Shown: positions 7,940 to 18,126, counted from the stretch's first letter. The stretch is 64,000 nucleotides of DNA from Saccharospirillum alexandrii (GCF_004000275.1 NZ_RCIP01000005.1:62440-126439), one strand, 5' to 3'. Numbers and translations are program-made. The notes: a model not told the origin generated them from the sequence alone.

Positions 7940-8095
7940 GATTCTGTATTGATCTTACGAAGGGGCTGACTCCTGTTTGCTTGCCTACTTCATGGGTAAC
8001 TTGGCTGCCTAATGCCAGCCATCCGCGGCGCCCTGACGAGGGCCTCCGGTGGAGTGCTGAAGACCCAGAACAGGCTCGATGGCTTTATAAGAGTT

Positions 8096-8875
8096 TTATC
8101 TTCGGGTCTCTTTGACATAGATGTCATGAACTTTGCTGCTACCAGACTGCCGCCTATCAATTTGGAAAAGTCCAATGGCTTCAATAAGCTTTGTCAGAGT
8201 CGGGTAGCCGTATGTTCTGGAGTCAAAGTCCGGATATTGACGTTTTATAAGTCCACCACACGGGCCAAGTGGAGCCCAAGCGTCGTCATCAGCATATTCA
8301 GAGATCGCATTTCTAAGAATGTTTAGAAGGCGTGTGTCACTCCGAAGCCTTCTTTCCTCCGGGCTCGTTCCGACGGGGTTCGCTACCTTGGCTGCAGTTG
8401 TGTTTGGTTCAGAGTCTTGATCTGTATCTAGATCCCTCAGCACCTCAGTGGATATGAAGTCATCACATGCATTTCTGAATGCAATAGGGGTTTTCTTCTC
8501 TCCAACACCAAAAACGTAAATCTGAGACTCTTTTAGTCTAGAAGCGAGCTTCGTGAAATCACTGTCACTTGATATTAGCGCGAATGCATCGAACTTATTT
8601 GAATACAGCAAATCCATTGCATCTATAATCATTGCTGCGTCTGATGAGTTCTTGCCCTGCGTATAAGAAAATTGCTGAACTGGATTAATTGCTAATTCGT
8701 TTAATGGCTGTTTCCAGTTACGCAAGTGATTAGAGCTCCAATCACCATATGCCTTTTTAACAATAATGTGACCATGCTTAGATAGCTCAGCTAAAACAGC
8801 TCCCAAAACCGAATATTGAGCATTTTCTGCATCAATAAGTACTGCAATCTTTTTTTCTGAATCTAAATCTTTCAT
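8096..8875 (-). CDS. NYN (LabA/PIN-like) domain protein with C-terminal LOTUS/OST-HTH domain
   Basis: A 259-aa two-domain protein. Residues about 9-145 are an NYN/PIN-like nuclease fold with acidic residues at the expected places: Asp15 in LIDAEN, Asp79 in NSSDAAM and Asp104/Asp106 in ISSDSDF. Residues about 182-256 match a LOTUS (OST-HTH) domain, seen in LGPCGGLIKRQYPDFDSRTY and the following YGYPTLTKLIE. NYN-LOTUS proteins are predicted RNases with an RNA-binding module. The first possible codon is TTG at 8878, but ATG 8875 has GGAG 5 nt upstream. Lower GC than the core genes. It lies downstream of two attC-bounded cassette genes in the same direction and is probably itself a cassette. Confidence 0.85.
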   Translation of the reverse strand: MKDLDSEKKIAVLIDAENAQYSVLGAVLAELSKHGHIIVKKAYGDWSSNHLRNWKQPLNELAINPVQQFSYTQGKNSSDAAMIIDAMDLLYSNKFDAFALISSDSDFTKLASRLKESQIYVFGVGEKKTPIAFRNACDDFISTEVLRDLDTDQDSEPNTTAAKVANPVGTSPEERRLRSDTRLLNILRNAISEYADDDAWAPLGPCGGLIKRQYPDFDSRTYGYPTLTKLIEAIGLFQIDRRQSGSSKVHDIYVKETRR

Positions 8876-8941
8876 CAAGACTCCATTTATAGGCGGATAA
8901 CTTTTAGGGCACGGGTCAAGTTCACAGTTTAAGCATTCGGT

Positions 8942-9553
8942 CTAGTTAGAAGCTTCTTCCAATGCAACCTCCCGTAACCTCTTTGGCAGTAAAAATCGAG
9001 CAAAGAATGCCTCCAAAAAATGCATCTCCATAATTATCTGGAGACGCCTTATACCGTCTCTGACTTTTCCTACGATTTCACCAGCTTCACTTAAATGAAC
9101 GTCATAGTCTCCTTGCGATCCGATAGTTTCTGGGAAATACGACTTATTGAATAACCACTGATGGGTGTCCGAATTATCATCGCCAGTCGATGTGGGCTCC
9201 CAGTAGGGAACCTGAATATATTCTCGTAATTTACTATAGTTTCGTACTATTTGTTCAACTTCCTTAAGATAGTGCGCTTTTAAAGGACCAGAAAAGCGAA
9301 CCAAGTCTGATTCATCCTTCCATTGAGTTTTAAGATCATCCAGAGGGTAAAAGTTGGAGATAAGTATGGCTCGTGCTTGGTAAACATCAAAGTCCATAGC
9401 CTTCATATGCTCTTCCGAAACAAGCTCAAGAATCTTTTCAGCTCTCTTCCTGTCTCGATCAAATTTAGATTCTAAAACTGGACGGAACAGAGCTAACAGA
9501 CCTGCGATAGAACCTACTAGAAAAAAATAGTCCTTTATGTCAGATATACTCAT
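8942..9553 (-). CDS. hypothetical protein with N-terminal membrane segment (gene cassette)
   Basis: A 203-aa protein starting MSISDIKDYFFLVGSIAGLL, with one likely N-terminal membrane helix (about residues 8-24), then a charged, mostly helical cytoplasmic part (FDRDRKRAEKILELVSEEH) and a second hydrophobic stretch near residues 175-190. No family recognised. A longer frame opens at 9640 but its first 29 codons lie inside the attC site; the ATG at 9553 has AAGGAGAG 7 nt upstream. It is the first gene left of attC 9568-9666, the normal position of a cassette gene. The 63-bp spacer to the NYN gene shows no clear attC. Confidence 0.7.
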   Translation of the reverse strand: MSISDIKDYFFLVGSIAGLLALFRPVLESKFDRDRKRAEKILELVSEEHMKAMDFDVYQARAILISNFYPLDDLKTQWKDESDLVRFSGPLKAHYLKEVEQIVRNYSKLREYIQVPYWEPTSTGDDNSDTHQWLFNKSYFPETIGSQGDYDVHLSEAGEIVGKVRDGIRRLQIIMEMHFLEAFFARFLLPKRLREVALEEASN

Positions 9554-9567
9554 TAACTCTCCTTGAT

Positions 9568-9666
9568 ATTTAGCGCTTAAGTTCAGCGGCGTTTGAGGCG
9601 ACGCGTGCTTTTTCGGCAGCAAAAGTACGTGGCGGGTCAAACGTCCGCTACAATGAATTGTTAGGC
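9568..9666 (-). other. integron attC recombination site (99 bp)
   Basis: Read on the minus strand the site begins with GCCTAAC (matching RYYYAAC) directly followed by AATTCATTG, and ends with GCTAAAT, a one-base variant of GTTRRRY. Between them are imperfect complementary arms, GCGGACGTTTGA and TCAAACGCCGC, pairing with one extra base as is typical of attC bottom-strand hairpins. The first triplet after G in the left end motif is the TAA stop of the SIR2 gene. attC sites are the recombination substrates of IntI integrases and mark the 3' end of each cassette. Confidence 0.88.
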
Positions 9667-10836
9667 CCGTGCTGGGTTGAACAAGAACTCGACTGCGTCT
9701 TCACCAAAGCCATCCCACCAGTATTCAGTTTTCTCGGTATCCACGAAACCATATCTCGCCTTGAATTCAGCGATGCCACCAGCATCTTGCTGGTAGTCTA
9801 CAAATTTCACGTTATCCTTGAGCGTATCCAGAACACGCTCGTCCCACCACGAGTCCTGATAATTTGTAATCAGTTGATAGAGGGCGATGCGCAGATATTC
9901 ATCGTGATCTGGTAGTGAGAACCCAATCACAGAGACACCTAGATTCATGTCTCCTGATCGGCCTAACCCGTGCCAAAAGTCGAGCAGTGGCGTTGCATAG
10001 ACGATCTTGTAGTGCGACGGAGAAAGTATTACGGGTGTCTCAAGCGGCTCTGCCTTTGAGTAGAAGTCGTCGGTGCCGCGAATTCGGAAAACGTGATTCA
10101 GCGGATCATCTGGGCTTCTCGGCCCATCTACAATTGGTGTGGCGGAAAATCGGGTTTCGTCGTTAAATATGGCATTGTGGGGAAGGCCATCGAAGCCTTG
10201 AACCCGCCAATCTTCAATGGACCTCAGGTATTGCCGATTACTAAACCAGTCCAGAGATCCATGTAGCTTCAGGATGACGACCTCATCCACTGAGCTATCT
10301 ACTGTATTGCTCCAACGACCAATTTCGGAGTAGCGAAAAGGGAACAGTCGATACGGCTTGCCAACATGCTCCAACGCGCGTTCTAGCACGTTATCGTAAT
10401 TCAGCGTAAGAACGACATCGTGTGTCGAAAGGCGCCTAGCAAATTCGTAGTAACAGTCAGGAAGGCTGTCCCCTTCGGGAGTGTGATCGTGTATAAATTG
10501 GCCAAGAAAACGCTTCACCATAACTTGGCTTTCATTTCCATCATCGCTCCACGTGCCACTGCCCCTTAGTCCAAGAAAGTGTTCAATATCCAGGAAAGAC
10601 AGGAAAGCTTCTAAATCGATGTCGTCTTCCGAGATGGTTTCGTCGAAGCACCTTTTTCGATATTCGATGTAGTTTTCAATATCGACTTGGAACTTGGTCT
10701 CAACACCGTGGATAGCTTCAACCCGCCGTTTTATGGATTGAAACAAGCCAGCAGCCAGCGGCAGTCCTGCCGGCACCGAAAAGCCTGCGCCGAGGACGAA
10801 GATTCGGAGCCCGGGATGTTGTGAAACTTGATTCAT
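9661..10836 (-). CDS. SIR2-like NAD-binding domain protein (gene cassette, putative defence effector)
   Basis: A 391-aa protein of the SIR2_2 type: the NAD-binding start FVLGAGFSVPAGLPLA (GAGFS at 16-20), TLNYDNVLE (144-152) and the KLHGSLDW motif (190-197) with the putative catalytic His192. Such domains in bacteria are mostly NADases that act in anti-phage abortive infection (for example ThsA, DSR, SIR2-HerA); no such assay exists for this protein. The C-terminal ~190 aa has no domain that I recognise. A TTG at 10851 is open but lies in attC; ATG 10836 is taken. The stop codon forms part of the downstream attC end, so the gene is a complete, tightly packed cassette. No partner gene is evident. 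Confidence 0.85.
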   Translation of the reverse strand: MNQVSQHPGLRIFVLGAGFSVPAGLPLAAGLFQSIKRRVEAIHGVETKFQVDIENYIEYRKRCFDETISEDDIDLEAFLSFLDIEHFLGLRGSGTWSDDGNESQVMVKRFLGQFIHDHTPEGDSLPDCYYEFARRLSTHDVVLTLNYDNVLERALEHVGKPYRLFPFRYSEIGRWSNTVDSSVDEVVILKLHGSLDWFSNRQYLRSIEDWRVQGFDGLPHNAIFNDETRFSATPIVDGPRSPDDPLNHVFRIRGTDDFYSKAEPLETPVILSPSHYKIVYATPLLDFWHGLGRSGDMNLGVSVIGFSLPDHDEYLRIALYQLITNYQDSWWDERVLDTLKDNVKFVDYQQDAGGIAEFKARYGFVDTEKTEYWWDGFGEDAVEFLFNPARA

Positions 10837-10839
10837 AGG

Positions 10840-10899
10840 GCCTAACGCCAACAGCAGGAGCGCCGCTTTTTGGCGTCGCGCTGCCTGTGATTGTTAGGC
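10840..10899 (-). other. integron attC recombination site (60 bp)
   Basis: Perfect end motifs GCCTAAC and GTTAGGC, exact reverse complements, enclose imperfect arms (CAGGCAGCGCGACGCC against GCGGCGCTCCTGCTG) with unpaired bases and a short loop of A/T. Both end motifs satisfy RYYYAAC and GTTRRRY. The size (60 bp) equals the classical short attC of mobile cassettes. In the cassette direction (leftward) it closes the decayed cassette gene 10894-11238 and lies 4 bp before the SIR2 start codon. Confidence 0.93.
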
Positions 10900-11238
10900 C
10901 TTGTACGGGCCGATATTTCCTGAGAATACCCATGTATCACCATACAGATTCAATTTCCCCTTAACACGACAGCGTACCTTTTAGGCGGTTTGAACGACCT
11001 CGTCAAACTGAATGCTGGCTAAATCTTGGCTTACGTATTTCGGATAAACAAGGCGGAGATTCGAAGCGATGAACGCTCCGTGCTCAGTTCGCTTCGCCAC
11101 ATCTTCGACCCTGAAATCACCCTATTCATCAGATCCAGAAAGCATGAACGCGACTTCACCATCTCTCACGATAAGCCTATCCGCATCAAGAACGAATTCC
11201 CCATCTTATACTTCCAACTCTCCAGAATAAGCTTTCAT
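10894..11238 (-). pseudogene. decayed cassette gene, 114 codons with three in-frame stops
   Basis: Reading leftward from ATG 11238 gives MKAYSGELEV, a stop, then DGEFVLDADRLIVRDGEVAF, a stop after MLSGSDE, then GDFRVEDVAKRTEHGAFIAS and the segment NLRLVYPKYVSQD, a third stop after VVQTA, and finally VRCRVKGKLNLYGDTWVF ending in a TAA that belongs to attC. The frame is kept throughout, amino-acid composition is protein-like, and only the stops (TAA, TAG, TAA at about 11207, 11125 and 10981) interrupt it. It resembles small proteins often found in cassette arrays, though I cannot name the family. AGAGAGAACGG before the ATG is a plausible ribosome site. Confidence 0.75.
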
Positions 11239-11256
11239 CCGTTCTCTCTACTTTTA

Positions 11257-11263
11257 GCCTAAC
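11257..11263 (-). other. cassette boundary core motif GTTAGGC (right edge of array)
   Basis: On the minus strand GTTAGGC stands 18 nt before the ATG of the decayed cassette, exactly where the 3' end of a preceding attC or of attI should be. To its right I see no complementary attC arm, so it may be the junction with a former attI site or with a deleted cassette. Confidence 0.55.
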
Positions 11264-11897
11264 AGATTATTCATATCAAAAATGAAAATGATCCAGGGCC
11301 AATACAAGCACTGTATTTATAACCAACCGACTACAACCCCTACCACAGAGCTCCAAACCCAAATCTCAGCTTTTCCGACCACGCGAATATCAACCCGTAA
11401 AAACCTATAAATCTGTCAACTATCCAGAATAGTTCAACACATTTGTAACATATCCACGGAGATATTCTGGATGCGTTACCTTTTAGCCACCTGATAGTGC
11501 TTTGCCATAGCACTCCCGTAAGTCAGCAGCGACTTCAAGTACGCAGCTAAAAGTACACAACCAACCAAATCAATCAGAAGGGGTTTGGTGGCTGGCATTC
11601 ACAGCAAATCAACGGATATAAGTCGACCAGACTCGTTACCGCCCGGCCGGTTACATGGCACACCAAGGCAAAATATTTTGTGTTTTCACCTTCTCACTCG
11701 GTGACAGGGTTGGCAAGAACTTATTTCAAGGGGGTGTCAGACGTGTCCGCTCGTCAGAGAGATAGGGATGGGGGGGAGGGTTCTGTGGTCAGTTTGCTTC
11801 CTGTCGCGCAGGGGACTGCCCTCCCACGGTGTGGTGATGATGGAGTAGTGAGGGCGTGGGTGGTTTTGCAGAGTGGAAAAGTCTTCGCGCATAATAG
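11264..11897. other. gene-free, AT-rich 634-bp region with nested inverted repeats; no integrase found
   Basis: No supportable gene on either strand; the open frames here lack ribosome sites and have odd composition. This is where an integron would carry attI and a divergent intI, but no tyrosine-recombinase motif could be read. Structure is present: ATCCAGAATA at about 11430 is mirrored by TATTCTGGAT at about 11463, and 11477-11555 contains an outer pair (TTTTAGC / GCTAAAA) around an inner AGTGCT-AGCACT hairpin. Confidence 0.6.
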
Positions 11898-11930
11898 AAG
11901 GCCGGATGCCCTTGCAGGGCATCCGGCCTT
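11898..11930 (-). terminator. katG transcription terminator
   Basis: A perfect 14-bp stem, AAGGCCGGATGCCC with loop TTGCA, 21 bp beyond the katG stop codon. On the katG strand it is followed by TTCTATTAT, a weak T-rich tail. It should end leftward transcription and insulate the accessory region. Confidence 0.85.
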
Positions 11931-11950
11931 GGTCTTAACAGTACAGGCTA

Positions 11951-14504
<2,554 letters not shown>

Positions 14505-15143
14505 ATGCACAACAATAAGAAAAAAACGGCCGTGGCAGCGGGTGGCTCGCCGCTGCGCCGGCTGGCCATTGGTTTGTTGCGACTGGCGGGCTGGTATGTG
14601 GAACCCTTTCCGGACCTTCCCAAGGCCATTGTCGTAGGCGGGCCACATACCTCGAACTGGGATGGCGTATTGGGCATTACCGCGGGCATCGCGCTGGCGC
14701 TGCACGCCCGGTTTATGATCAAGAATTCCCTGTTCAGGTGGCCCTTTGGCTGGATGCTGAAGAAGCTGGGCGGTATTCCGGTCGACCGCTCCAAAGCCGG
14801 CGGTGTGGTGGGGCAGACCGTGGCCGAATTGAGCCGCCATGACCGCATCATCATTGTGATGACGCCGGAGGGTACCCGCAGCAACGCCGATACATGGAAA
14901 ACCGGGTTTCACCATATCGCCCGCCAGGCGGGTGTACCCATTGTGCTGGCAACGGCCGATTACCGCAGAAAGCAGGTCACCTTTCCGCTGATTCTGGAGC
15001 CGAGTGAAGACCTCGAAGCGGATATGCAACGCATCTATGAATGTTTTTCTGATGTCACGCCGCAGCATCCAGAGAAATTGTCTCGTCCGGTGAAAGTGCT
15101 GTTTGATCAAAAGCAGGCGGATGCTCAGTCGGGGCAACGTTGA
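14505..15143 (+). CDS. lysophospholipid acyltransferase family protein (PlsC-like)
   Basis: A 212-aa acyltransferase of the glycerolipid LPLAT group. The catalytic HX4D motif is seen as PHTSNWDG (His48, Asp53), and the glycerol-phosphate-binding motif as MTPEGTRS (120-126). A hydrophobic segment near residues 18-32 suggests membrane attachment on the cytoplasmic face. It probably moves acyl groups to lysophosphatidate or a related lysolipid, but many such stand-alone PlsC-like proteins have other acceptors. The frame opens upstream at 14445; ATG 14505 is preferred for its AGGA site and natural start. It is followed by a YjfB gene on the same strand. Confidence 0.85.
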   Translation: MHNNKKKTAVAAGGSPLRRLAIGLLRLAGWYVEPFPDLPKAIVVGGPHTSNWDGVLGITAGIALALHARFMIKNSLFRWPFGWMLKKLGGIPVDRSKAGGVVGQTVAELSRHDRIIIVMTPEGTRSNADTWKTGFHHIARQAGVPIVLATADYRRKQVTFPLILEPSEDLEADMQRIYECFSDVTPQHPEKLSRPVKVLFDQKQADAQSGQR

Positions 15144-15220
15144 AACAAACTGTAAACGACCATTAAGTCCCGAAGGGTCTGGCCGATGCAGTAGGCTCAT
15201 ACTCAATCGACGAGCCGCAG

Positions 15221-15427
15221 ATGAACCTTGGATCCATCAGTTCGGTGGCCGCTTACTCCACGGCCCAGGCCACCAACGAAGCCAAAGGCGAGGCCGGTCT
15301 GAAAGTCCTGAAGCAGGCGACGGACCTACAGGCGGATCTTGCCCTGCAACTGATACAAAGCATCAACCCCGGGCAGGCGGCCGACCCCATCGGCAACCTC
15401 GGTCAGAACGTCAGCGTTCGGGTCTGA
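15221..15427 (+). CDS. YjfB family putative motility protein
   Basis: A 68-aa protein starting MNLGSISSVAAYSTAQATNE and ending in NLGQNVSVRV. The pattern (SISS near the start, LKQATDLQADLALQLIQSI in the middle, NLGQ.V.V at the end) matches the YjfB_motility family, small proteins found near motility genes but without a known biochemical role. No flagellar gene is nearby. The central stretch is an amphipathic helix. The ribosome site is weak. A strong terminator starts 13 bp after the stop. Confidence 0.75.
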   Translation: MNLGSISSVAAYSTAQATNEAKGEAGLKVLKQATDLQADLALQLIQSINPGQAADPIGNLGQNVSVRV

Positions 15428-15439
15428 ACCCACCCACAG

Positions 15440-15464
15440 AAGCCGCCGCCAGGGCGGCTTTTTT
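15440..15464 (+). terminator. rho-independent terminator
   Basis: AAGCCGCC, loop GCCAG, GGCGGCTT and a TTTT run (TTTTTT including the stem end). It ends the rightward YjfB unit and lies 7 bp from the stop codon of the convergent CLCA_X gene. Confidence 0.92.
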
Positions 15465-15471
15465 AGTTGCT

Positions 15472-16284
15472 TTACTGACCGGCCGGGCTTCCCTGCCGGG
15501 CCAGGGCATTACCCAGCGCCTGAAAATACCGGTTAAACGCCTCGTTAATGCGGGCTCTCTGAGCCGCTTGCGGGTAGAGGCCCTGTTTCGCCTCGGGCGA
15601 TTCCAGGGTGCCTTTCACCAGAAAGTGATTCTTTAGCGGGGCATCCTGAACAAAGGCTTCAAATGACCGGGCAGCCAGTTCCTCCGGCAGGCTGTAATAC
15701 AGGCCGCCCTGACTGCGGTCGGCCTCGACCGAGCGTTTGAACAGCTCGCTCGTTCCGGTACCCGCCTCGTTCAGTAAGATGGCCTGGTAGCAATCGAACA
15801 GCAGCTGGTTCAGTGGGTGCCCGATGGCCGGGCTGTCGGCGAGCCAGGCCGACGAGGCGAAGCGACCGGCCGTGGCGGTTTTAAAGGCCTTGTCCGCAAG
15901 GTAGTGATCGAGGGCGTGAAACCACTCATGGGCAATGCTGCCCGGCCCGGCGTTTTTGGCCAGGGCCAGGGTGCGTGAGGCCGGTTCATAGTGGGCGGCT
16001 ACGCCCGGCTGGCCCCCGCGGCCGTAGGTGAGCGACAGGGTGCCGCGCAACGACAGCAGGTCGGCTGTGCCGTGCAGAATGGTCTGCAAGTCGGCGAGCG
16101 CATCGTAAAAGTGATTGGCGGTGCTGGCCTGCTCGGCTTTGGTGACCCAGCGGCCAATGGTGACGGTGCGCAACCCGAAACGGCGTTTGACGTCACCAAA
16201 GCCGACCTCGCGATCCCCCCGATGGTTGGGGCCGTTGCGGTAGAAGTCGCGGTCGAGCAGTCGCTGGGTGGGCGTGCGCTGAAT
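15472..16284 (-). CDS. CLCA_X family putative zinc metalloprotein, apparent ATT start
   Basis: A soluble protein, 270 aa if read from ATT 16284, with a zinc-protease-like AHEWFHALDHY motif (His119, Glu120, His123; His127 may also bind). It matches the uncharacterised CLCA_X family, named for a distant likeness to CLCA metalloproteases; function unknown. The N-terminal block FYRNGPNHRGDREVGFGDVK is conserved in the family as I recall it and is open in frame, yet no ATG, GTG or TTG stands before it. The only start with a good site is ATT 16284, with AGGAG 7 nt upstream. The alternative TTG at 16173 would drop that block. Confidence 0.7.
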   Translation of the reverse strand: MQRTPTQRLLDRDFYRNGPNHRGDREVGFGDVKRRFGLRTVTIGRWVTKAEQASTANHFYDALADLQTILHGTADLLSLRGTLSLTYGRGGQPGVAAHYEPASRTLALAKNAGPGSIAHEWFHALDHYLADKAFKTATAGRFASSAWLADSPAIGHPLNQLLFDCYQAILLNEAGTGTSELFKRSVEADRSQGGLYYSLPEELAARSFEAFVQDAPLKNHFLVKGTLESPEAKQGLYPQAAQRARINEAFNRYFQALGNALARQGSPAGQ

Positions 16285-16392
16285 GGGGTGTCTCCTGCGT
16301 GCCGGGTTGGGTAGTAAGGTTAACAGACATGCATTTTAACGGGTGTTGATTCAAACTGTCGCCCTGCTGTTGAAACGACAAGGTAATGAACA

Positions 16393-17031
16393 ATGCCCCG
16401 AGTGGTCATGATCGATAATCACGACTCCTTCACCTATAACCTGGTGCACTACCTGCAAGAGCTCGGCGCCGATGTCGTTGTGGTGCAGAGCGATGCCACC
16501 ACACTGACTGATCTGGATGCCCTGGCACCGGATGCCCTGATGATTTCACCGGGGCCCTGTACGCCCAACGAAGCCGGCATTTCAATGGCGGCGGTGCAGC
16601 ATTTTTCCGGTAAAACGCCGGTGTTGGGGGTGTGTCTGGGTCATCAGTGCATTGGCCAGGTCTTTGGCGCAACTGTCTTGCGGGCCGGGCGGGTGATGCA
16701 TGGCAAGACGTCGCTGGTGCATCACACCGGGCAAGGGGTCTTTACCGGCCTTGAAAACCCCTTTCAGGTTACCCGCTACCATTCGCTGGTGATCGATCAA
16801 GCCACTTTGCCGGAATGCCTGGAAGTTACGGCCTGGACGGAAACGCCGGATGGCGCCGTCGAGGAAATCATGGGCGTTCGGCACCGTTCGCTGGCGGTGG
16901 AGGGGGTGCAGTTTCACCCGGAATCGATTCTGACTCACCATGGCCATGCGCTGCTGGCGCGGTTTCTGGAGGTTCCCCTGCCTGCGGCGCTATCGGCCGC
17001 TCCGGGGCCTGATCAGCCTGCCGCAATCTGA
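16393..17031 (+). CDS. trpG: anthranilate synthase component II (glutamine amidotransferase)
   Basis: A 212-aa class I glutamine amidotransferase that passes ammonia to TrpE (or PabB) for anthranilate (or aminodeoxychorismate) synthesis. The triad is complete: Cys81 in GVCLGHQ, His175 and Glu177 in QFHPES. It starts [20 protein letters not shown], typical of TrpG/PabA. The next genes are trpD and trpC, giving the trpGDC order common in pseudomonads and Oceanospirillales, with trpE elsewhere. No leader peptide or attenuator is visible in the 108-bp spacer upstream. Confidence 0.95.
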   Translation: MPRVVMIDNHDSFTYNLVHYLQELGADVVVVQSDATTLTDLDALAPDALMISPGPCTPNEAGISMAAVQHFSGKTPVLGVCLGHQCIGQVFGATVLRAGRVMHGKTSLVHHTGQGVFTGLENPFQVTRYHSLVIDQATLPECLEVTAWTETPDGAVEEIMGVRHRSLAVEGVQFHPESILTHHGHALLARFLEVPLPAALSAAPGPDQPAAI

Positions 17032-17086
17032 TATAGTGTTGCGAAACTTAACCACCCCCCTTCTACCCTGACCCGCAGGAGCGAGC

Positions 17087-18124
17087 ATGGATATCAAGTA
17101 CGCCTTGAAGCGCATTTCCGAACACGGCCACTTCAGCCAGGAGGACATGCAATTGGTCATGCGCCAGATCATGACCGGAGAATGCACCGACGCCCAGATC
17201 GGTGCCTTCCTGATGGGCCTGCGTATGAAGGGGGAAACCATCGAGGAAATCACCGGCGCGGCCATGGTGATGCGTGAACTGGCCGCCAGCGTGAATGTGA
17301 ACGTTGATCACCTGGTCGATACCTGCGGCACCGGCGGTGATGGTCAGGATTTGTTCAACGTCTCAACCGCCGCCGCCTTTGTTGTCGCCGCTGCCGGTGG
17401 CCGGGTGGCCAAACACGGTAACCGGGGCGTGTCGTCCAATTCCGGCAGTGCCGATTTACTCGAAGCGGCAGGCATCAACATCAACCTGACGCCGGATCAA
17501 ACCGCCCGGGCGGTTGAATCGGTCGGTGTTGGTTTTATGTTTGCACCTGGCCACCACAGCGCCATGAAGTACGCCATTGGCCCGCGCAAGGAACTGGGCA
17601 TGCGCACCATTTTCAACATCATTGGCCCGCTGACCAACCCGGCTGGCGTGAAACGCCAGGTCATCGGGGTATTCACTGAAAACCTGTGTGAACCCCTGGC
17701 GCATGTGATGAAACGCCTGGGCAGTGAACACGTGATGGTCGTGCACTCCAAAGACGGGCTCGATGAATTCAGCATCGGCGGCAGCAACTTTGTGGCTGAA
17801 CTGAAAGACGGTGAAGTCCGCAGTTACAAAGTGCGCCCGGAAGACGTAGGGCTGGCGACCCAGGGGCTGTCTGGTCTGGCGGTGCAGAATTCCCAACAGA
17901 GTTTCGAACTGATCAAAAACGCCCTGACTGGAGCGAGCGATGAGATCTCCGCCCGGGCCGCCGACATTATTGCGTTGAATGCCGGCGCAGCGATTTACGT
18001 ATCGGGCGTGGCCAGCGATCTGGAACAGGGTATTGCCATGGCGCAGGATGCCATCTCGACCGGTCTGGCATTTGAGAAAATGAAAGAACTGGCGGCGTTC
18101 TCCGACGCCCTGACCGGAGCCTGA
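17087..18124 (+). CDS. trpD: anthranilate phosphoribosyltransferase
   Basis: A 345-aa enzyme that joins anthranilate to PRPP, the second step of tryptophan synthesis. The PRPP-binding glycine loop DTCGTGGDG lies at 79-86, followed by [15 protein letters not shown], and the conserved [20 protein letters not shown] segment is present. Full family length. AGGAG lies 6 nt before the ATG. The gene is 55 bp after trpG and 2 bp before trpC, so it is in one transcription unit. Confidence 0.97.
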   Translation: MDIKYALKRISEHGHFSQEDMQLVMRQIMTGECTDAQIGAFLMGLRMKGETIEEITGAAMVMRELAASVNVNVDHLVDTCGTGGDGQDLFNVSTAAAFVVAAAGGRVAKHGNRGVSSNSGSADLLEAAGININLTPDQTARAVESVGVGFMFAPGHHSAMKYAIGPRKELGMRTIFNIIGPLTNPAGVKRQVIGVFTENLCEPLAHVMKRLGSEHVMVVHSKDGLDEFSIGGSNFVAELKDGEVRSYKVRPEDVGLATQGLSGLAVQNSQQSFELIKNALTGASDEISARAADIIALNAGAAIYVSGVASDLEQGIAMAQDAISTGLAFEKMKELAAFSDALTGA

Positions 18125-18126
18125 CC

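Larger units (their letters stand above)
7581..8095. other. gene-free 515-bp stretch made of repeats and a S49-gene tail copy
   Basis: No convincing gene. From left to right it holds the right copy of the 90-bp direct repeat (7623-7716), a third GACACCC motif (about 7752), two GGGTGTC motifs (about 7813-7836), a 50-bp copy of the S49 peptidase gene end (7838-7887), a perfect 10-bp-stem hairpin (7915-7939), and a GCCTAAT motif (8007-8013) that resembles a decayed attC end for the NYN gene starting to its right. Confidence 0.7.

Noticed and set aside
8007-8095. Possible attC closing the NYN gene
   Set aside because: GCCTAAT and a GCCATC/GATGGC pair are suggestive, but there is no second end motif near the stop codon; kept only as a note in the region entry.
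8881-8941. Possible attC between the 203-aa cassette gene and the NYN gene
   Set aside because: The 61-bp spacer shows no complementary arms; GTTATCC does not fit GTTRRRY.
11026-11262. Plus-strand 78-aa frame in the accessory region, ending inside GCCTAAC
   Set aside because: It is antisense to a far better coding pattern, the decayed cassette gene on the minus strand, and has no ribosome site.
11264-11480. Cassette promoter (Pc) with TTGACA on the minus strand near 11420
   Set aside because: The TTGACA is clear but no -10 box lies at 16-18 bp; spacing to the best TTGATA is 20 bp.
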